From: Antedon bifida
Lineage: Eukaryota > Echinodermata > Crinoidea > Comatulida > Antedonidae
NCBI GenBank assembly: GCA_963402885.1
Contig: OY727103.1
Coordinates: forward strand, 7,540,501 to 7,604,500
Length of the DNA stretch: 64,000 nt
Direction of reading: 5' to 3'
The notes under the pieces were generated by a model. The model did no database searches, was not told the DNA's origin, and worked only from the letters and a program-made list of their open reading frames with translations. Below, piece after piece: positions 62,188-64,000 of the stretch; within the stretch, counting starts at the first letter, position 1; each line of letters begins with the position of its first letter. Made by a program: the position numbers and the translations under genes.

Positions 62188-63768
62188 TCGTGGGCGATAC
62201 CCGACACATGACCTCGTTGATAGCAGATATGTAATTGTGCCCTTGGTGGTATCTGTCAACTTTGAAACTAACAGTAATTGGAAGCTTTTGATTTGCAACG
62301 TTCAACGACAAAGAAACATGCTAGCTAGGTCAGTTGGTGTGTTGTTGATTGTCACCTGACAACCTATGTAAGGAGTGGGAAAGTATGTCCCAACTTTCCT
62401 GCATGTGATCAATATATTGACATGACCTAGTTAGGTCGTAGGTCATCGTAAATCAAAAGCCGATTGAACAATGCTGCAAATTATTTAGTACTGTATCAAA
62501 TCACATTAAGACAGTGAAAACTTGATTAATGAACTCTCAAGTCAAGAAAACGTGGCAGACATTAAATTATGTTTAAAGACAAATTTTACTGCAATTCAAA
62601 ACTGAATTTCAAGATAAACCTAATGCCCTAAATTTTAGAAGGCAAGACAAGTATGTCCAGTTATACAGTACTTGTATATTTCAAACTATTTAACTACTAA
62701 TGGTAATAATTAAAGTATAATATAGTTTGATCAATCAAAGTGTTGAATCAGTTGAATTTCAGTACAGTTACAGTACTTTGTGCATTAGTATGCGGTCTCC
62801 AATTCGGTATAAAGGCCAATTTACACAGACGAGGGGTAGACTTGCCTTAAGTCTCTGTCTTTAGTCCAGCAGTCGATGTTTCGTTTCAAGCTTAAGTAGT
62901 ATATGTATGAAACGCCATATGTGCCAAAATATATATCTTTTTACTAATATTAAGTCAAAACTCTGTCTGGAACCCAGACTAAGACGAGGGGTAATGGCAA
63001 TAAAAATATAGAATCCATGTTATTCCTTATGGCCATTTACACAAAGCGTGGAGAGGACGAGCAGTTTCCACGTGGGACAAGCTACGTGGTTTTCCGCTTA
63101 CCATTACCGCTTGTCTGTGGTAAGTTGGCCTTAAATGTTATCTGAACTCATAAGGATTCTCCCTTTTTTTATTGTCTGGTTCCGTTCCTTGGCTGGTGGG
63201 TCTATCAATTTACAGTTGATTGTTTAGATTACATAACAGCAAAGCAGAAAAAGGCCTTTGTTTAGGATTCGTAAGAGCCCTCCAACGATGGGTAGTTGCA
63301 ATGGGGCTGCTCATGCTACGAGGTTTAGCTAGTAAGTGCTCATAGCTGTTGCATCAATGTTACCTAATCATGTCACTCTCCCACAGAGAAATATAACCGA
63401 TCATTCACAAAAATGCTGGTATTGGATTGCCGCAAGTATTGTAAGTTGTAATATGACTAGGCTGTTATGTATGTATGCCGTTACTATAGGCATAAAGAGG
63501 GTTTTTGTTTGAAGATGCAGTACACAGGTATACAACAAAACAAAAGAGACAAATTAAACTTAAATATTCAAAGTATTTATTGTAAAATACTAATTGATTT
63601 GTATTGATTCTATTGAGTTCCAAATTTATTGTAACATCATTTTCTATATATAATGTTCAGAAGACTTTTGTGGAACGTTTATTAATACCAAAATTGCTTT
63701 GGTTAACACATATTACACACCAGAATGGTTACCATTTTGTGTTCTGTTGGAAACAAGCAAGCTAATTT
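62188..63768. other. SDR 3' UTR and downstream intergenic sequence, no supported gene
   Basis: No long ORF or recognised family. No strong AATAAA close to the SDR stop; ATTAAA near 62562 is a possible polyA signal. Repeated GACGAGGGG and TGGCAATAA-like words occur near 62830-63010. Confidence 0.5.
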
Positions 63769-63803
63769 TCATTTTTTCCCAGATTTCTTCATTCCAGGAC
63801 CTC
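63769..63803 (-). CDS. Weak candidate for the terminal coding exon of a minus-strand gene
   Basis: On the minus strand a pyrimidine-rich tract ending TTTTTAG is followed by a short open stretch that could read GPGMKKSGKK and then TGA (63771-63769), with an AATAAA (63579-63584, minus) about 190 bp further on. Another frame stays open longer. No family recognised; upstream exons would be beyond the window. Confidence 0.2.
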
Positions 63804-64000
63804 CTAAAAATAAAAATGTAAAATGAATGTAAATTAAACTTGAAGTTATGGGGTGAAGCCTGATAAAATAGTAATTTGAAAAAATTAAATTAAAATAATT
63901 CCTATTGTGTTTCAATGGTCTTGCATCTCAAGTGTAATTCTTTTGATACAAAAAAAAAACCATTGCATGCTTCAATTACTATGTCCTACTTTTTTGAGCC

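Overview
The window is AT-rich eukaryotic DNA: split genes with GT/AG introns, many SINE, LINE and MITE remnants, and no prokaryotic gene organisation. Gene families and repeat style suggest a marine invertebrate, most likely an echinoderm (inference; the species cannot be named from this window). All protein statements below come from joining exons by eye at consensus splice sites with matching phase.

Positions 1-16915, minus strand: fifteen consecutive coding exons (1001 codons; the 3' end lies beyond base 1) of a plasma-membrane-type (P2B) calcium ATPase homologue. The fold, TM1 to TM8 and the reading frame are intact, but nearly every catalytic and ion-binding motif is replaced: TGES, PEGL, the phosphorylated Asp (DKTG is NKTG), the DPxR Asp, TGDGxND, and the TM6 Asn/Asp pair. 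This looks like an expressed pseudoenzyme and is the most surprising gene here. Its introns carry a GAT/GGT minisatellite, a Harbinger-like MITE, two SINEs, a degenerate hammerhead-like hairpin, and a tandem array derived from the exon that encodes the former TGES loop.

Positions 16916-27280: no supported gene. The stretch is a graveyard of LINE 3' ends, tRNA-like sequences, TTAA-flanked MITEs and a CpG-rich repeat.

Positions 27281-51308, plus strand: five head-to-tail copies (about 4.0 to 5.3 kb each) of a four-exon arylsulfatase A-like gene. All five are intact (573 to 576 aa) with the CxPSR formylglycine motif split across an intron. Unlike the usual soluble ARSA, each ends in a transmembrane helix and a short tail with a YIKL sorting-type motif. 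The copies form mosaic haplotypes, which implies gene conversion, and carry copy-specific insertions. The last copy has a MITE inserted at its stop codon.

Positions 51309-62187: an intergenic stretch with a hAT-type element, then a nine-exon classical short-chain dehydrogenase/reductase gene (258 aa) on the plus strand. Its intron 1 holds a 900 bp foldback palindrome. Its intron 3 holds about 90 copies of a 20 bp minisatellite with an 820 bp higher-order period. Positions 62188-64000 hold no confident gene, only a weak candidate for the last exon of a minus-strand gene near 63.8 kb.

The three loci show no obvious functional pathway link.
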